64,000 nucleotides of DNA from [Phialemoniopsis] sp. UDSM-2020 (GCA_018873225.1 JAEILZ010000009.1:2037501-2101500), one strand, 5' to 3'. Shown: positions 31,435-43,082, counted from the first letter of the stretch. The notes: generated by a model not told the origin, from the sequence alone. A program made the numbers and translations.

Positions 31435-33798
31435 ATGTCCTCTCTCATGGCAAGCAGCATCAAACCACCGGTCACAGCCATGGCTCCCCGGAGGCGGAGT
31501 TCGCGCTCCGTCCGGAGTCATACCCTTGGTGGATGCCAAAATTGCAGAAGACGCCATGCACGATGCGACCAGGCGCAGCCGAGCTGCTCGAGCTGCCGCA
31601 ATGCCGGGCTTGTGTGCGAGACCTCGGCGACCAAGTTCCGGTGGCTGACGGTGTCGGGTGCGCAAGCTGTGGATCCAGTGCTTATTGGTCGCGGTGACGC
31701 CAATTTCGTCGAGGGTCGGCGTTACTTGTACACTGGTAAGCATAGTCTTGGGTGGTGCTTAGCACGGTCTGACGAGATCTCTCTGGTGAAGAGCAAAGCA
31801 GGCTGTCCATGTGCACATCGATAGCTGCAAGCATACCGTCGACAGTAGATGCTACTCTGAACAATCTAGAAGAAGAGTCAAAGCAGACAGCGAGCAGCAC
31901 CAGGATAGGGCCTTTTGGAGTCCTGAAGCTCGGCTCTGCTGCATCACCCGGGCACAACGAAACCACATCAGCCATCGAACCTCCCAGCAACTCAGAAAGC
32001 TGTACAGGTTTCGGACTTTCTAATACGAGTGTGGCAACACTTCTACCGGAGGGAGAGAATACGTTGCAATGGGCCGATCTATTCGACTGGGACCTCGAGT
32101 CGACCCTCCAGTCTCTCAGCAACCCCTTGAACAGCCTTGGAGGTGACCTTGGAGTCAATAGCTGGGACTGGCACCTCACAGACCCTGCTGTGGCAGGGAT
32201 TGCTCAGCCAGAACTTCCCATCTTTGAGAACCAGCTGGACACTCAGTGGCCAGATACTAATCAAGCCATCGACTTGTCACAGGATGGCCCAGTTTTGATC
32301 AAACACTTTGACAGGCGCGTTGTCCACCAGATGTCGTCGCTTCCACTGCATGAGAAATCACCATGGAAGATCATCAACATTCCTCTCGCGATCATTACAC
32401 TGAGCGAACTCACGGTGTTGCAGACTGATAAGATTCGGCACGCCAATCTCGCAAACCTGTACGCGCTGATGGCAGTCTCAGCGTACCATCTCGGCTTGAA
32501 CGGGCCTGACGTTGTCGAGCAGACAAGGTCGGAGGGATACTGGGCTCACGTCTCCGAAGTCGCTTACACGACTGCAAAACAACACATGGATCTATCTCTG
32601 GAAAGGGAAACACAAGGAGCAAACAAGGCTAAGTATAAGGAGCAAATAATGGCCCTCACTGCCATCTTGACCACTGCAGTAAGTGCATCCAGGCATATCC
32701 GAATCCAGATCGTGACTGACAAACCTATTCATCCACTAGTTCCTCTCGAACAACGAACGAGACGCTCGTCACTATTCCGTCGAAGAGGAGCGCATCATGC
32801 GGTATCGCGGCCTGGCAAAGAGAGTCGTGTCGCGTCGAGCTCGACTACTCCATCACATCTATGCGTGGACACGGATCGTTTCGGAGAGTACGTGTATGAA
32901 CTCTGCCGGGGTCGATGGTAACATAGCATCCAGTAGCTCTGCTATCAACATCAACGCCACAGGCTCGCCAGATGAAAGTCGCGTGCCAGCAGCCCACGAC
33001 ATCAAGCTAGATGACTTCTTCCGGCTGGAGCCGAGACAGATCGAGCACGATTCTTTGCAGCGCAGGGAAGACTTGGGACCCGGCATTGCGGATATACATC
33101 TAGCAGACACCAATAATGACATCAGTAACACATACACGGAGATATACGGAATTCCCGAGACGTGGCTCAGATTGCTGTCCCAGACGACTAGGTTGGCAAA
33201 CCTCATGGACCGCTACGGACCCTGGGGAAGCACTCCAGACTCGCAGGCCGTGGCCAATCTGCAGCCTCGAATTAGCCGTCTGGAGGATACTATATGTAGC
33301 TTTACGTCGCGAACCCTTGCTGCTCATCGAGCGAGCGGGCCTGATGTCAACAGCACAGCGGGACCGTCCAATCCCCATAGCCAAATGCTCTGCGCATTGA
33401 GCTCCGCGTTGGTGATCTACTTCTACCGTCGCATCCGCCAGACAAATTCATGGATACTACAAAGCAATGTAGATGATGTTATTCAGTCGCTTCATAGGTT
33501 TGACCAAGCCTTGGCAGCAAAGGGCTTGGACGGCCCAGGCACAGGGTGGCCTGCTTTCATCGCTGGCAGCGAAGCAATGTCGCCTGACCAACGGCAACAG
33601 ATCACTTCGTGGATCGACAAAGCGATATCTAAAGCTCATTTCAAGTCATACACCGTAGCTCGGGACATCATGGCCGAGGTGTGGAAACGACGAGACACGG
33701 GCTCAAGGCCACGCTACACTTTGGGCCCCGATTCTTCTGGCCAGGTTACCTGGATGGACGTCTGTAGGGAAAACGGGAGGTGGCCGCTACTTTGTTAA
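31435..33798 (+). CDS. Zn2Cys6 transcription factor, ARCA-like
   Basis: Three exons (31435-31735, 31792-32678, 32740-33798) with introns of 56 and 61 bp give 748 residues. The N-terminal zinc cluster GGCQNCRRRHARCDQ ... CSSCRNAGLVC is at about residues 32-60 and is followed by KFRW. The rest matches the pattern of ARCA-like C6 proteins: LIKHFDRRVVHQMSSLPLH ... SPWKIINIPLA ... ANLYALMAVSAYHL, then a C-terminal helical domain. The start could also be the ATG at 31447 or 31480. It lies in the middle of the proposed amino-acid cluster, divergent from the DapA gene, and is the likely pathway regulator. Confidence 0.87.
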
Positions 33799-33871
33799 GG
33801 CCGAGGTTGTTATACTCTGGCTTCATCCTGTTTGTGAACATACTAATGTCTATTTGTATTCCATCCACTAT

Positions 33872-35692
33872 CTAAGCAGTAAGACGCAATGGTTCAAATC
33901 CATTCTGATTGGGCTTGAACAGCCAGTTCGGCCTCATATCGGCATCCATACGTTTACCATCGCATGCAGCTCTGATACAGCCCGCCAGGCTGCCGAAGTG
34001 ACACTTCCTCTTCGAAACTCCGGGCCCGTAATGCGCATATTTCGCCGAGTTGGTCATGATGTTGCGGGTGTTTACAGGGATGACTGGCTGCTCAATCATA
34101 CACCAGCAGGTATCAGTGATGAACTTAACTCCAAAACACGCAGCTTTCTCGACGAAGCCAGCCTCCAAGGCTTTGTTGTAGACAAATCGACTCATGGTGA
34201 TGATGACGGCAACTCCGTCTCGCTTAGGTCGATTTTGTCTTTCGATCTCACGGATCAAAGGACTAAACTCCTCAAACGCGAAGTGGGGGTTTCCGAGGGA
34301 GATCAGGTCTACCGTGTTGTCCTGTGCAGAGTTCAGCTGCTTCCAGGTCGCTATCAAATCATCCACCGTCACAGTAAAGCAATGAGCTACTATGGACAAG
34401 TCAACTGTGTCTGCTTCCGGGGTGACCCCTCTGATATGAAACATCGGAGCAGAAGAAGTGGTGGCAAACCCGGCGCCGAAAGCCTTGAGGTCCTGGATCG
34501 TCGGCTCGCACTTCTCCATCCCGTACACGATTGGAATCTGTCCACCAACAAGTGCACCGACATGATAACCCACAAGAGGGAAGAGAGATTCGTCACTCCC
34601 GTCTAAGGGCGGTATGTCTATCCGGGTCGTCGGTCTCCGGCCTTCAGGAAGATGGCACCCGATCTCTGGCGCACGACCAGTCAATGCGATGAGCACATCG
34701 AGGTAGTCGGGGTACTTCTGCGTGCAAGCGCCCAGGACGCTATTGGCGAACACCACGGCGTTTGATTCTCCCCAGCCGACCTGCTCTCCCGGCCCAGGTT
34801 TGCTGTCGAGTAGATAGGGAGCACAAGTGAAGCTCATGGCCGCTCCCATGTTGAGATAGGCATCGCCAATCTTGGAGGCCACAGCTGACAGCTCCGGGTC
34901 AGCTCCTAGTTCTCTCCACCGTTGCCGATCGACGTTCAACGAGTTGCATGTGGTAGGGACCACGACTTTTGCTCCGAGAGCCAGCAGGTGTTCGGGAATA
35001 AGAAGACTGGTCTTGCCCACATAGCAACAGGCATCAATGTGAGCCTGACTCACATCTATCAGACGCGAGGCTCCTTGGATGGATGCAAACTCAACGATGA
35101 TCTCCATCGCAATTTGTGCGGCTTTGCTGCATCCTTCTCCGCGTAATATTCTGTCGTCTTCTGGTGTGGTCTTGACACCCCGTACGTAAGGTGTCGCAAG
35201 TGGAATGACCGACGACGTGTTGTCAATTACAAGTCCATTCTTGTTGATTTCCACCGCTGTGCTGGTCCGCAGAGCCTCCCAGACCGTGTCGTCCTCCACC
35301 ACGACGACAGGGATAGACTTGGAGAATATGGCGTCAGCCAGCATGACGCCCAGCGTCAATATCTCTTCTATCTCGCGGAAGATGAGGGCGGCCGGCGCTG
35401 TACCGAGATAGAGGAGCTCAAGGATGACCCCGCTGGCGGCACATGAGCCTCTGCCACGAGGCAAGACGACGACCTTTCCTGCCAAGGAGGTGCCGAGTAA
35501 AGGGTGGTGCTCATCCATGATGTCGCCCGTTTCGGCGTGGACGCCCATCATGAAGCTTATCGGTACATCTGAAAATACCACTTCTCCTTTCGCTGTTCCA
35601 GGTACAAGGAATCGGCCGCCCGTTGGTCTGTCGTCGCGGAGATCCCCCGCCTGTTGGCCATCGCGCCTCAGTGGCACAGTTTCGGATCTCAT
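33872..35692 (-). CDS. Aconitase X, fused small and large subunits (cis-3-hydroxyproline dehydratase-like)
   Basis: A single exon of 606 residues from the ATG at 35692. The N-terminal 140 residues are the swivelling DUF126 domain (PGTAKGEVVFSDVPISFMMG, RGRGSCAASGV with the conserved Ser). The remainder is the DUF521 catalytic part: EDDRILRGEGCSKAAQIAME, cysteines in IDACCYVG, TTCNSLN, MSFTCAP and TDTCWCMI. These belong to an iron-sulfur or metal site. In bacteria the two parts are often separate; the fusion is the usual state of type-I AcnX. Characterised AcnX enzymes dehydrate cis-3-hydroxy-L-proline to pyrroline-2-carboxylate; another AcnX branch dehydrates mevalonate 5-phosphate in archaea. 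Neighbours (permease, DapA-family lyase) favour the amino-acid role. Confidence 0.88.
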   Translation of the reverse strand: MRSETVPLRRDGQQAGDLRDDRPTGGRFLVPGTAKGEVVFSDVPISFMMGVHAETGDIMDEHHPLLGTSLAGKVVVLPRGRGSCAASGVILELLYLGTAPAALIFREIEEILTLGVMLADAIFSKSIPVVVVEDDTVWEALRTSTAVEINKNGLVIDNTSSVIPLATPYVRGVKTTPEDDRILRGEGCSKAAQIAMEIIVEFASIQGASRLIDVSQAHIDACCYVGKTSLLIPEHLLALGAKVVVPTTCNSLNVDRQRWRELGADPELSAVASKIGDAYLNMGAAMSFTCAPYLLDSKPGPGEQVGWGESNAVVFANSVLGACTQKYPDYLDVLIALTGRAPEIGCHLPEGRRPTTRIDIPPLDGSDESLFPLVGYHVGALVGGQIPIVYGMEKCEPTIQDLKAFGAGFATTSSAPMFHIRGVTPEADTVDLSIVAHCFTVTVDDLIATWKQLNSAQDNTVDLISLGNPHFAFEEFSPLIREIERQNRPKRDGVAVIITMSRFVYNKALEAGFVEKAACFGVKFITDTCWCMIEQPVIPVNTRNIMTNSAKYAHYGPGVSKRKCHFGSLAGCIRAACDGKRMDADMRPNWLFKPNQNGFEPLRLTA

Positions 35693-36527
35693 TACGACGA
35701 AGATCACCTTCAGGCTTTGAAAATAACTTGAGACTCACCAAACTCTGACAACGGTGTCAAATCTGTGATATACTTCAGTGCATTCTTGCAAAGGGTATGT
35801 TTACTCCGTGAATTCAGGTTGTTTGTAGGATATTCGTAATGGGTGGGGGTTGGAGTGACAAGACTGTGTGGGTACATGCAGTCCGAAGCAGGTCGATCCG
35901 CCGGTCAGTGGCTTTCCGTTACGTATCTGCTGTGCAACGCACGGAGACACCTGCTACAAATGAAAGGAAAGGACCCAACGTCCAGAACATCAAGGAATCG
36001 TCGAAACTAGACACATGATATTCAGACAATCGTCTACTAAGATAACATGTCGATGCCAAGTCGACCTTGTCACTCAAATGGGTGAAGACATCCCACTCAA
36101 TGTCCTCCACCCTCGACCAACTACTGTACTTGAGATACAGACTAGTCTTTGGCAAGCTGTTCCGCGGGGCGATCCATTTATAACCCGTCAGTGTACACTT
36201 CCAGGGCAAGTGGTTCCGTACTAGCGGACTTACTAGACCGCATAAGTCTCAATGAGTTCCAGCCAGCCAATGACAAGCCCAGTGAGGCATCCACTCTCAA
36301 GATAGCAAAAGCATGCCTGTTCGGGGCAGTGACAAGTCCCAATCACGAGGCGGTTATTGTGAAGCAGTCTGGCTTGCAACCCCATGGGGCAACACAGGGA
36401 GGCAGAGGTCATGAGTTTCGGAACATATTAAAGGCTCTTCCAATCCTGAAAATGGCGATCTTTATTCCTTCACCAGCAACTTCCCTATAATGCTCGTGTA
36501 ACCAACAACATTCTGACTTTGCACACC
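35693..36527. promoter_or_regulatory. Divergent region of aconitase X and permease
   Basis: 835 bp without a gene. CGG-N11-CCG at 35902-35918 (Gal4-like spacing) and an everted CCG-N6-CGG at 36216-36227 are candidate zinc-cluster sites. They are short and could arise by chance. Confidence 0.3.
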
Positions 36528-38177
36528 ATGTCTTACTCAGAGAACACCTCGAAACCAACCAAACCAGAAGCCAGTGCCGGCAAGAACGAAGTCGACTTTG
36601 AGTCGGCCGATCTGGTTGATGGAGATGGCCGTCTACGGCGAGAACTTACTCACCGAGGTCTGAAATCTCGACACGGACAGATGATTGCTCTCGGAGGCAC
36701 CATCGGCACGGCCTTGTTCGTCGGCTCCGGGCGCGCCCTCAACCTCGGAGGGCCTGTCTTCCTGTTCGTGGCTTACTGCCTCATGAGTCTCCTTGTCTTC
36801 GGCATCATCACAGCGACAACCGAGATGAGTTCTTACCTGCCCGTGCCTGGGTGCTCGATTTCCTACTACGCCAACAGAATCTACTCGCCCAGCCTCGGGT
36901 TTGCTCTCGGATGGATGTATTGGTACATTTTTGCCCTCACTCCGCCAGCGGAGATATCGGCAGCGAGTTTCATTGTTCAATACTGGGATACGCCGGTGCC
37001 GCTTGCAGCTTGGATATCCATTTTCATGGTTGTCGTGGTGGCCCTGAACTTCTTCTCCGTCAAAATCTACGGCGAGACTGAATTCTGGTTCGCCTCGATC
37101 AAAGTCATCGGCATCATTGGACTTTTAGTGATGGCTATCGTCCTCATCTTTGGTGGAGGTCCCAATCACCAGATGCTCGGTTTCCATTACTGGAAGGTTG
37201 ACCCGGTTCATGAACTATACGGTACTGGCTCAGGTGCAAAGCTTGCCGCATTCATTGCTACCAGTGTGTGGTCGATCGCCCCTTTCGCCTTCTCTGCAGA
37301 GCTCTTAGTCATCTCTGGCGGAGAGATGCAGAACCCACGAAAGGTTCTGCCCAAAGCCGGCAAGCACTACTACTACCGCCTTGTCTTCTTCTACGTCCTG
37401 GGCTCCCTTGCCCTGAGCATGATCTGCAACGCGCGCGACTCCCTCTTGCTCAACGACAGCTCGACTGCTGCCGCGTCACCGTGGGCTATCGCCGCCAAGG
37501 CCGCAGGAATCAAAGGGCTCGACTCGGTCATCAACGTCGTCATCTTGACCTCGGCATGGTCTGCAGGCAACGCCTATCTATACCTCGCCAGCAGGGCCTT
37601 GTATTCTCTAGCCGTGATGGGCAGTGCGCCGAGGATATTTGCCCGGACGAACAAGAGAGGTGTCCCATACTACTCGGTTCTGCTCAACTCTCTCTTCTGT
37701 CTCTTATCCTTCATGAACATTTCCGAGGGCAGCACCAAGGTCTTTACCTGGCTCATCACCCTGATCAACACCGGCGGATTTCAGAGCTGGATCGCCATTT
37801 GCATCATCTACCAGCAGTGGCGAAAGGTCGTCGCCACTCAGGGTGTCGTCGACCAGCTACCCTACAGATCACGCTTCCAACCATACGTTTCGTGGATCAG
37901 CGGTACCGTTCTTACGGTTTTGTTGCTAGTTAATGGCTTCGGGGTCTTTGTCCCCGGACATTGGGACGCATCCAATTTTATCGTCTCCTATATCGGTATC
38001 CCCATCTTTTTTGTCCTCTACTTTGGTCATCGATTCACAGTCGGTCGCAAAGATCCGTGGGTTATGCGGCCGGAGGATGTGGATATCACTACCGGACTTG
38101 CTGAGGTCATCGAGCATGAGTTTCCTGTGGTGCAGGATGAGAAGTGGTACATGAAGTGGAAGCGTGTCTTTGAGTAA
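36528..38177 (+). CDS. Amino-acid permease (YAT/APC family)
   Basis: A single exon of 549 residues from the ATG at 36528. The hydrophilic N-terminus leads to the family signature LKSRHGQMIALGGTIGTALFVGSG at the first membrane helix. About twelve hydrophobic segments follow, with the typical YFYVLGSLAL-type motif (RLVFFYVLGSLALSMIC) near residue 290 and NTGGFQSWIAICIIY near 410. Fungal members are plasma-membrane proton/amino-acid symporters of broad or narrow range. Specificity cannot be read from the sequence. It is divergent from aconitase X and convergent with the dioxygenase gene (85 bp apart), consistent with uptake of the substrate of this cluster. Confidence 0.93.
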   Translation: MSYSENTSKPTKPEASAGKNEVDFESADLVDGDGRLRRELTHRGLKSRHGQMIALGGTIGTALFVGSGRALNLGGPVFLFVAYCLMSLLVFGIITATTEMSSYLPVPGCSISYYANRIYSPSLGFALGWMYWYIFALTPPAEISAASFIVQYWDTPVPLAAWISIFMVVVVALNFFSVKIYGETEFWFASIKVIGIIGLLVMAIVLIFGGGPNHQMLGFHYWKVDPVHELYGTGSGAKLAAFIATSVWSIAPFAFSAELLVISGGEMQNPRKVLPKAGKHYYYRLVFFYVLGSLALSMICNARDSLLLNDSSTAAASPWAIAAKAAGIKGLDSVINVVILTSAWSAGNAYLYLASRALYSLAVMGSAPRIFARTNKRGVPYYSVLLNSLFCLLSFMNISEGSTKVFTWLITLINTGGFQSWIAICIIYQQWRKVVATQGVVDQLPYRSRFQPYVSWISGTVLTVLLLVNGFGVFVPGHWDASNFIVSYIGIPIFFVLYFGHRFTVGRKDPWVMRPEDVDITTGLAEVIEHEFPVVQDEKWYMKWKRVFE

Positions 38178-38262
38178 CGCGTACTTAGAGATACCAAAAC
38201 TTTTGTGTGCTCGTCAACAGACACTCTCTCACTGTCCTGAATCCGAGTACCGGTGTTCGACA

Positions 38263-39492
38263 TTAGATAGGATGTTGCACCGTCTCAAATCCAGCCTCCT
38301 CATGGGCAGGCAGTAGCATGCCATTGGTCCGATAAAATTCAGCCTTCTTCTTCTCGTCCAGCCAAAAGCTGTCGACTGCACTCTCGTCGAGCCCCTTGTC
38401 TTTCGCTTGCTTGATCATAGCCGCAAGCTCTGCCTCAACCTTCACCATTTTAAAGGTGCAGTTCCGCGGATACCAGAACATCCTCTCTCTAGTAGGCTCG
38501 AACTCGGGAATTGACTTTCGGTCCAGTGCTCGGAGTATCATCTGCTCGACCAGGTTCTGTAAAGCACTTGTGAGTACCTGAGTTTCGGTTGCGATGATGC
38601 AAAAAGCCTACATAGTCGCCATCCGGCCTATCTAATTGGAATGGCTCGCGGAGAGTGACATGCACATTCGTGATCACTCGTGGGTAGTGAAGGTAGTTGT
38701 AGTTGACCGAGTGTGGTAGTAAACCGTGCAGAATGAAGACATCACCTTTCTTCGCTTCGACAGTGGTGAAGATGTCACAATCATGCACGCCAGCCGCGAG
38801 ATCGCCGTTGGTCAAGGCCGGGTCCAGGCCCTCAGGGTGGTCATAGAGATGCCGACATACACCTTAATATACAATCTGATTAGCCTTGTTCAAGACCGAT
38901 AGCTTCGTCTTGGAGTGGGTGATCTCATACTCGCAATGCCATCCTCGCAAAGAGAAGTCCCGCCTCCCCTAGGAGGAATGTCAGAGAAGCAATGGATGGT
39001 CGTCAAAGCTGTCCCACTCGAATCAAGAAAATGGCGGAACCAGTCATTGTCACAATGCCAGCCCCCCTTCTCCTTTGGCGGCTTCTCGACGGTTTCCTTT
39101 GACCGAGCCTCGGAGCCAAAGTTGACGACAAAATTATCCCCGATCCACCGCTCGCGCTCGGGATCCCAGTTGTCCTCGCCGCCGATCAGATCGGTGATCT
39201 TGTCGAAAGCTGTTGGCGCAAAGTCCTCGTAGCGCACTTGCCGGTGGAAGGGCATGTGAAGATACTCTTCTTGCCATGTCGACTTGTCGTGCTCGTCGTA
39301 GCCGCTCCGAACCCACAGGTCTGCCACCCACTTGTCGACGTACTCTTGTTTGATGGCGCCGGGGACATGAAGCCAGCCGTGGGTCAGGAAGTGATCGGCC
39401 TCTTCCTGGGTTAAGTGATTAAATGGTCTCTTGGGAGGAATGTAAGAGAAGTGCTCGTTGGGCTTGGCGGCAGATTTTGGGTACGGAGCCAT
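38263..39492 (-). CDS. PhyH-type 2-oxoglutarate/Fe(II) dioxygenase
   Basis: Three exons (39492-38931, 38862-38612, 38556-38263) with introns of 68 and 55 bp give 368 residues. The iron ligands are visible: His and Asp in GGWHCDNDWFRHF near residue 150, and the distal His in LHGLLPHSVNYNY near 230. PRVITNVHVTLREPF supplies the Arg that binds 2-oxoglutarate. These features define the phytanoyl-CoA dioxygenase (PhyH) superfamily, which hydroxylates diverse small molecules including amino acids and alkaloids. No signal or targeting peptide is obvious. With the amino-acid permease and aconitase X beside it, hydroxylation or oxidation of an amino-acid-like compound is a fair guess. Confidence 0.85.
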
Positions 39493-40013
39493 AGTCCTCA
39501 AATACTAAAGGTGCGTATGTTGTGTTGAGCAGTGCAACTTTCCCCAGATGAACGAGTTTGAATAGTGTCCAACAGGAACATCAAAGCATCTCCAAACCTA
39601 TGAAGTCATACCTTTCTGTTGAAGTAGTGATGAGCACCCCCGCAATATCTGTCGCATCCGATAAGACCGAAATACCGATTTGCGGAGCAGTGTGTTGCGA
39701 GACCATCTCCAGTCCAGCCATTGGATATCTAACTTCCTCCGCTCCCCACGCTAGAAGCCCCATATATTGTAGATGGAGGCGAGGGGCTTCATTACTTCGA
39801 GGCTTGCTTTTATCGCCATTCTACCTAGTCGGTTAAGGCTAAGTATAGTGGTGGTGACCGCATAAAGAGATGGGACAAGACAAGACAGACGCAGACTTGC
39901 TCTATTGTCATTTCTGAGGCAGGTGGGTTGGTTTCATCCCTATCTAGTCAAGGAGACAAGACTACAACTAGATGCAGTCTCAAAGACAGTCCCGATCATT
40001 GTACTTTAACCTT
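39493..40013. other. Intergenic
   Basis: 521 bp between the dioxygenase start and the end of the coiled-coil gene; no gene or clear repeat seen. Confidence 0.4.
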
Positions 40014-42567
40014 TCAATCATCAATAATGTAACTCGAGCTTCCACTGGACGAGCTTTCTTCCTCTTCACTACCCTCGCTATCAACTTCAAAATCAGATAG
40101 AGCATACGTTCGCCTTTCCACAAAGTTGGACGGTTGGCTCTGGAACGGAATATTGAAGTATGGTGCAATCGCAATCTGTTGAATGATTGGCATCGGCGCC
40201 AGTGGTTGAGACTGTACTTCCCGGCTCTTGTCTCGATTCAAGGTGCTGTGCCCGCCCGTCGCGTCCCCAGTGACAAAGCTGAAGCCTCCCATCTGGAAAA
40301 ACGGATACGGATAAATTTTGCCTCCTCCCAGAGGTGCCACCAGTGCCGGTTGTCTGGCGAACGGATCGAGTCCGGACATGTCCGCCTCTGGCTCTTTGGG
40401 CTCGCTCTCGGTCTCCTCGGAAAAAGCAGTCTGGAAACTCTCGTTTGACTGGTCGCTCAAGTAGGCATCGTCGTCATTCTCATTGGTATCGTCTGGCAGT
40501 GCAGTGTTCGTGTTGTTGTTCTCCGAGTGATTTGTTTCTTGATAGGTATGGTCCAGTTCCCGGGTCTCGTTACTCTCATCTGTAGTGAGGCTTGGTCCTT
40601 GTTCCGTCATATTCTCATTCGGAAGCTCTGCGTCAGTCTCAGGAATCACGACTGGGTCCTCTGGCTGTGCATTGCCCGGCCCATTCACCGTCGTTGTTTC
40701 ATGCCCCTCTGATCTCGATCTCGGTACCGCGGGTGTCACCTCGGAGTCATCCACGCCCATCGGCCGGGTTTTCGATACTCGTAATCTCCTGGGGATGTAC
40801 TCTTCTTCGTAGATGACTGTCCTCGTCGGCCGGCTTTTTCGCTGTCTTCTCGTATGCTGACAGATTTCCTCTGACCCGAATTCGGATGACCTCGAGGAAT
40901 GACATTTCCGTCGGGGTGGTGCAGGTTGCGGTTGTTGCCCAAATACAGGAGGTATTTGGGAACCAGGAGCCTGGATGTTGCCCTTGCTATCCATCAGAGC
41001 ATCAAATATGGCGTCATATATCGCCTGCTTCAGCAGCGCGCGAGCTTGTTTTCCCTCGAGTTCAACATCGACCAAATGCTCACCATCGGAGCTACTTTCG
41101 GAACTGCTCTCTGAATCAATCTCGCCCTCGCCCTCGCCCGCATCACCGATGCCACCATCACCGACTTCTTCCGTTGAGAATAATGGTGCTGAAGTCTCGA
41201 GAGGTTCCTGGGCTCCTGGGACTTGAGGAAAGGGGCTTTGTCGGTATTGAACGAATGGCTGCGTCTGCGCAGCCCCTTGACTCTGAGTCACCTCTTCGGC
41301 TGCCTTCTTGGCATCCTCCGCGGCCTTCTGAGCCAGCTCTGCTAGCTTTCTGGCTTCCTCAGCAAGTCTCAACGCAGCTTGCACAGAGGCCCGTTCCTGC
41401 TCCAAAGCCTTTCGAAAATCTTCCAATCTCTTGTTTGAGGTCGCTTCCGCGCGTAATGAGTCCTGTCTGACGCTGTGTAACTCTCGCAAAAGACGCTCTT
41501 CCATCGCCGATCTCTTCTGGGCCTCTTCGGTCTGGATCTCTTCCTTCATCGTGATCTGGAACGCCTGCAGTTCCTCTGCTGCTCGTTTCCGCTCTTTCCA
41601 TTTATCTGCCTCGAACTGCGCACGCTCTTCGGCGGTGGCAACGGCATCTATCCTTCTCTTCTCTTCCACGGCCGCTCGTTCTGCTTCCAACTTCTCCATC
41701 TCGCGCTGGGTCTGAGCTGCCAATTCTTGGGCTTGCCTCTCCCACTCTAGCTTTTGCCTCTCAGTCGCCTCCAGACGCTGTCGTGCGGCAGCTTCCGCCT
41801 CGGCCCGGGCCTTCTGTATCTCCTTGTCCAATTCGGCACGGACCAGCTCCTGTTCTTCGACGAGCTTGCGTGCCCTCTCATCAAACTCACGCGCGACCCT
41901 GGCCTCGATCTCCCGCCGCGTGGAAGCTTCTTTTTCCTTTTGCTTCTCCAGAAAGAACTGTGCGTATCCCTCTTTGAGCTGCTTGACTTCTGCGTCCAGC
42001 GTGCCAGTGCCAGCCTGCGGTCCCCGTGCTGCCGTCGGTGTAGGCGGAGCGGCTGGAGTCGGGGCCGCTGGCGGAGGTGGAGGTGGGGCAGCCATGTACG
42101 GTCCGTAGCCACCGCCCATGGACATGTAAGGGGCGGCTCCCGGCTGCATCGGCCCATACGAGTTGGGATAGGGCATGAAGCCTTGCTGCTGCGGCCATCC
42201 CGGTGCGTGTGGGTAGCGCCCGCTGTATCTGTTCGCCGACGTGTTTCGCCTTTGGTTCCGGCCATGTTCGTCTGCGGGCGAGTTGATGCCGCCGTAGTCT
42301 CTGCCGGTTGCGCCGCTTCGTCTGTGATCACCTTCTCTTCGGGCGCCGGCAGCCCGGGCCTGGGGGCTTCTTACCTGGGGCCTGCGGATCGAATCAGTCT
42401 ATTATCGGAAGTTTTTCTCATCAATTGACATCGGCCTACCCTGCTTGACCTTTTCGACGCCTTGTCCTCCCTTGCCCGTCGACAGACGAAGACACTTGGC
42501 TCCCCGCCGCATCGTTCTCATCAGTCGGACCACGGTTGTCCCGCGGATGTGCTGGCTCGTCGTCCAT
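40014..42567 (-). CDS. Large coiled-coil protein with Pro-rich N-terminus and acidic tail
   Basis: Two exons, 42567-42440 and 42381-40014, with a 58-bp intron, give 831 residues. Exon 1 starts at MDDEPAHPRDNRG; the frame stays open between the acceptor and the internal ATG at 42176, and the sequence there (Tyr/Gly/Pro-rich, HAPGWPQQQGF) is coding-like. Residues about 110-170 are Pro/Ala/Gly-rich. Residues 175-420 form a long Glu/Lys/Ala/Gln-rich alpha-helical coiled coil (EARVAREFDERARKLVEEQE). The rest is disordered, with acidic and Ser-rich patches ending SSSSGSSSYIIDD. I do not recognise a family. It is head-to-head with the NACHT receptor across 515 bp, so a scaffold role in that system is possible but unproven. 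Confidence 0.75.
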
Positions 42568-43082
42568 GACAGCGACTCGGGGCGCTAAGATCAGAGCTCG
42601 GCAGGCGTTTTCTGTCATGTACGGATCAAGTTGCGACGAGCAGAGACCCAAAAGCCCGACCGCTCGTCCTGAACTTGGGTCAATTGGCAGCACTGCGCGC
42701 GCGGTGAGAAAGTGTGTGTCGGGTCGCAATCGCGCGCCCTCGCAGCCCTGACAACGGAACAATAGGGCGGCCAATGCCGGCCTTCTGCAAGTCGTGGTCA
42801 GCCTGCATGAATGGCTGAGAAATCACACCGCAATTTTGCCCCGTGATTGGGTGCGCAGGCGCCGAGGCATGCAGAGCTGATCGTGCTCCGCAGGCGAGAA
42901 GAGGGGCCGAGAAATCAAATGGCGCAGGCAGCAAGGCTGCATCTTCGGGAATGAAATTATTGACACTGTTGCTATGCATTTCGATGTCGTTTGAGGTTGT
43001 GGTTTATATTCGTCTTGGAGCCAAATCCGTCATTGACGGTGCATAAGTTCACAGTCCTCTGGTGCCACAACTACTCAGCGAT
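42568..43082. other. Divergent upstream region of coiled-coil gene and NACHT receptor
   Basis: 515 bp with no supported gene or repeat; must contain both promoters. Confidence 0.4.

Noticed and set aside
37268..37933. Plus-strand open frame of 221 codons inside the permease
   Set aside because: Alternate frame of a well-supported permease; Arg/Leu/His-rich nonsense.
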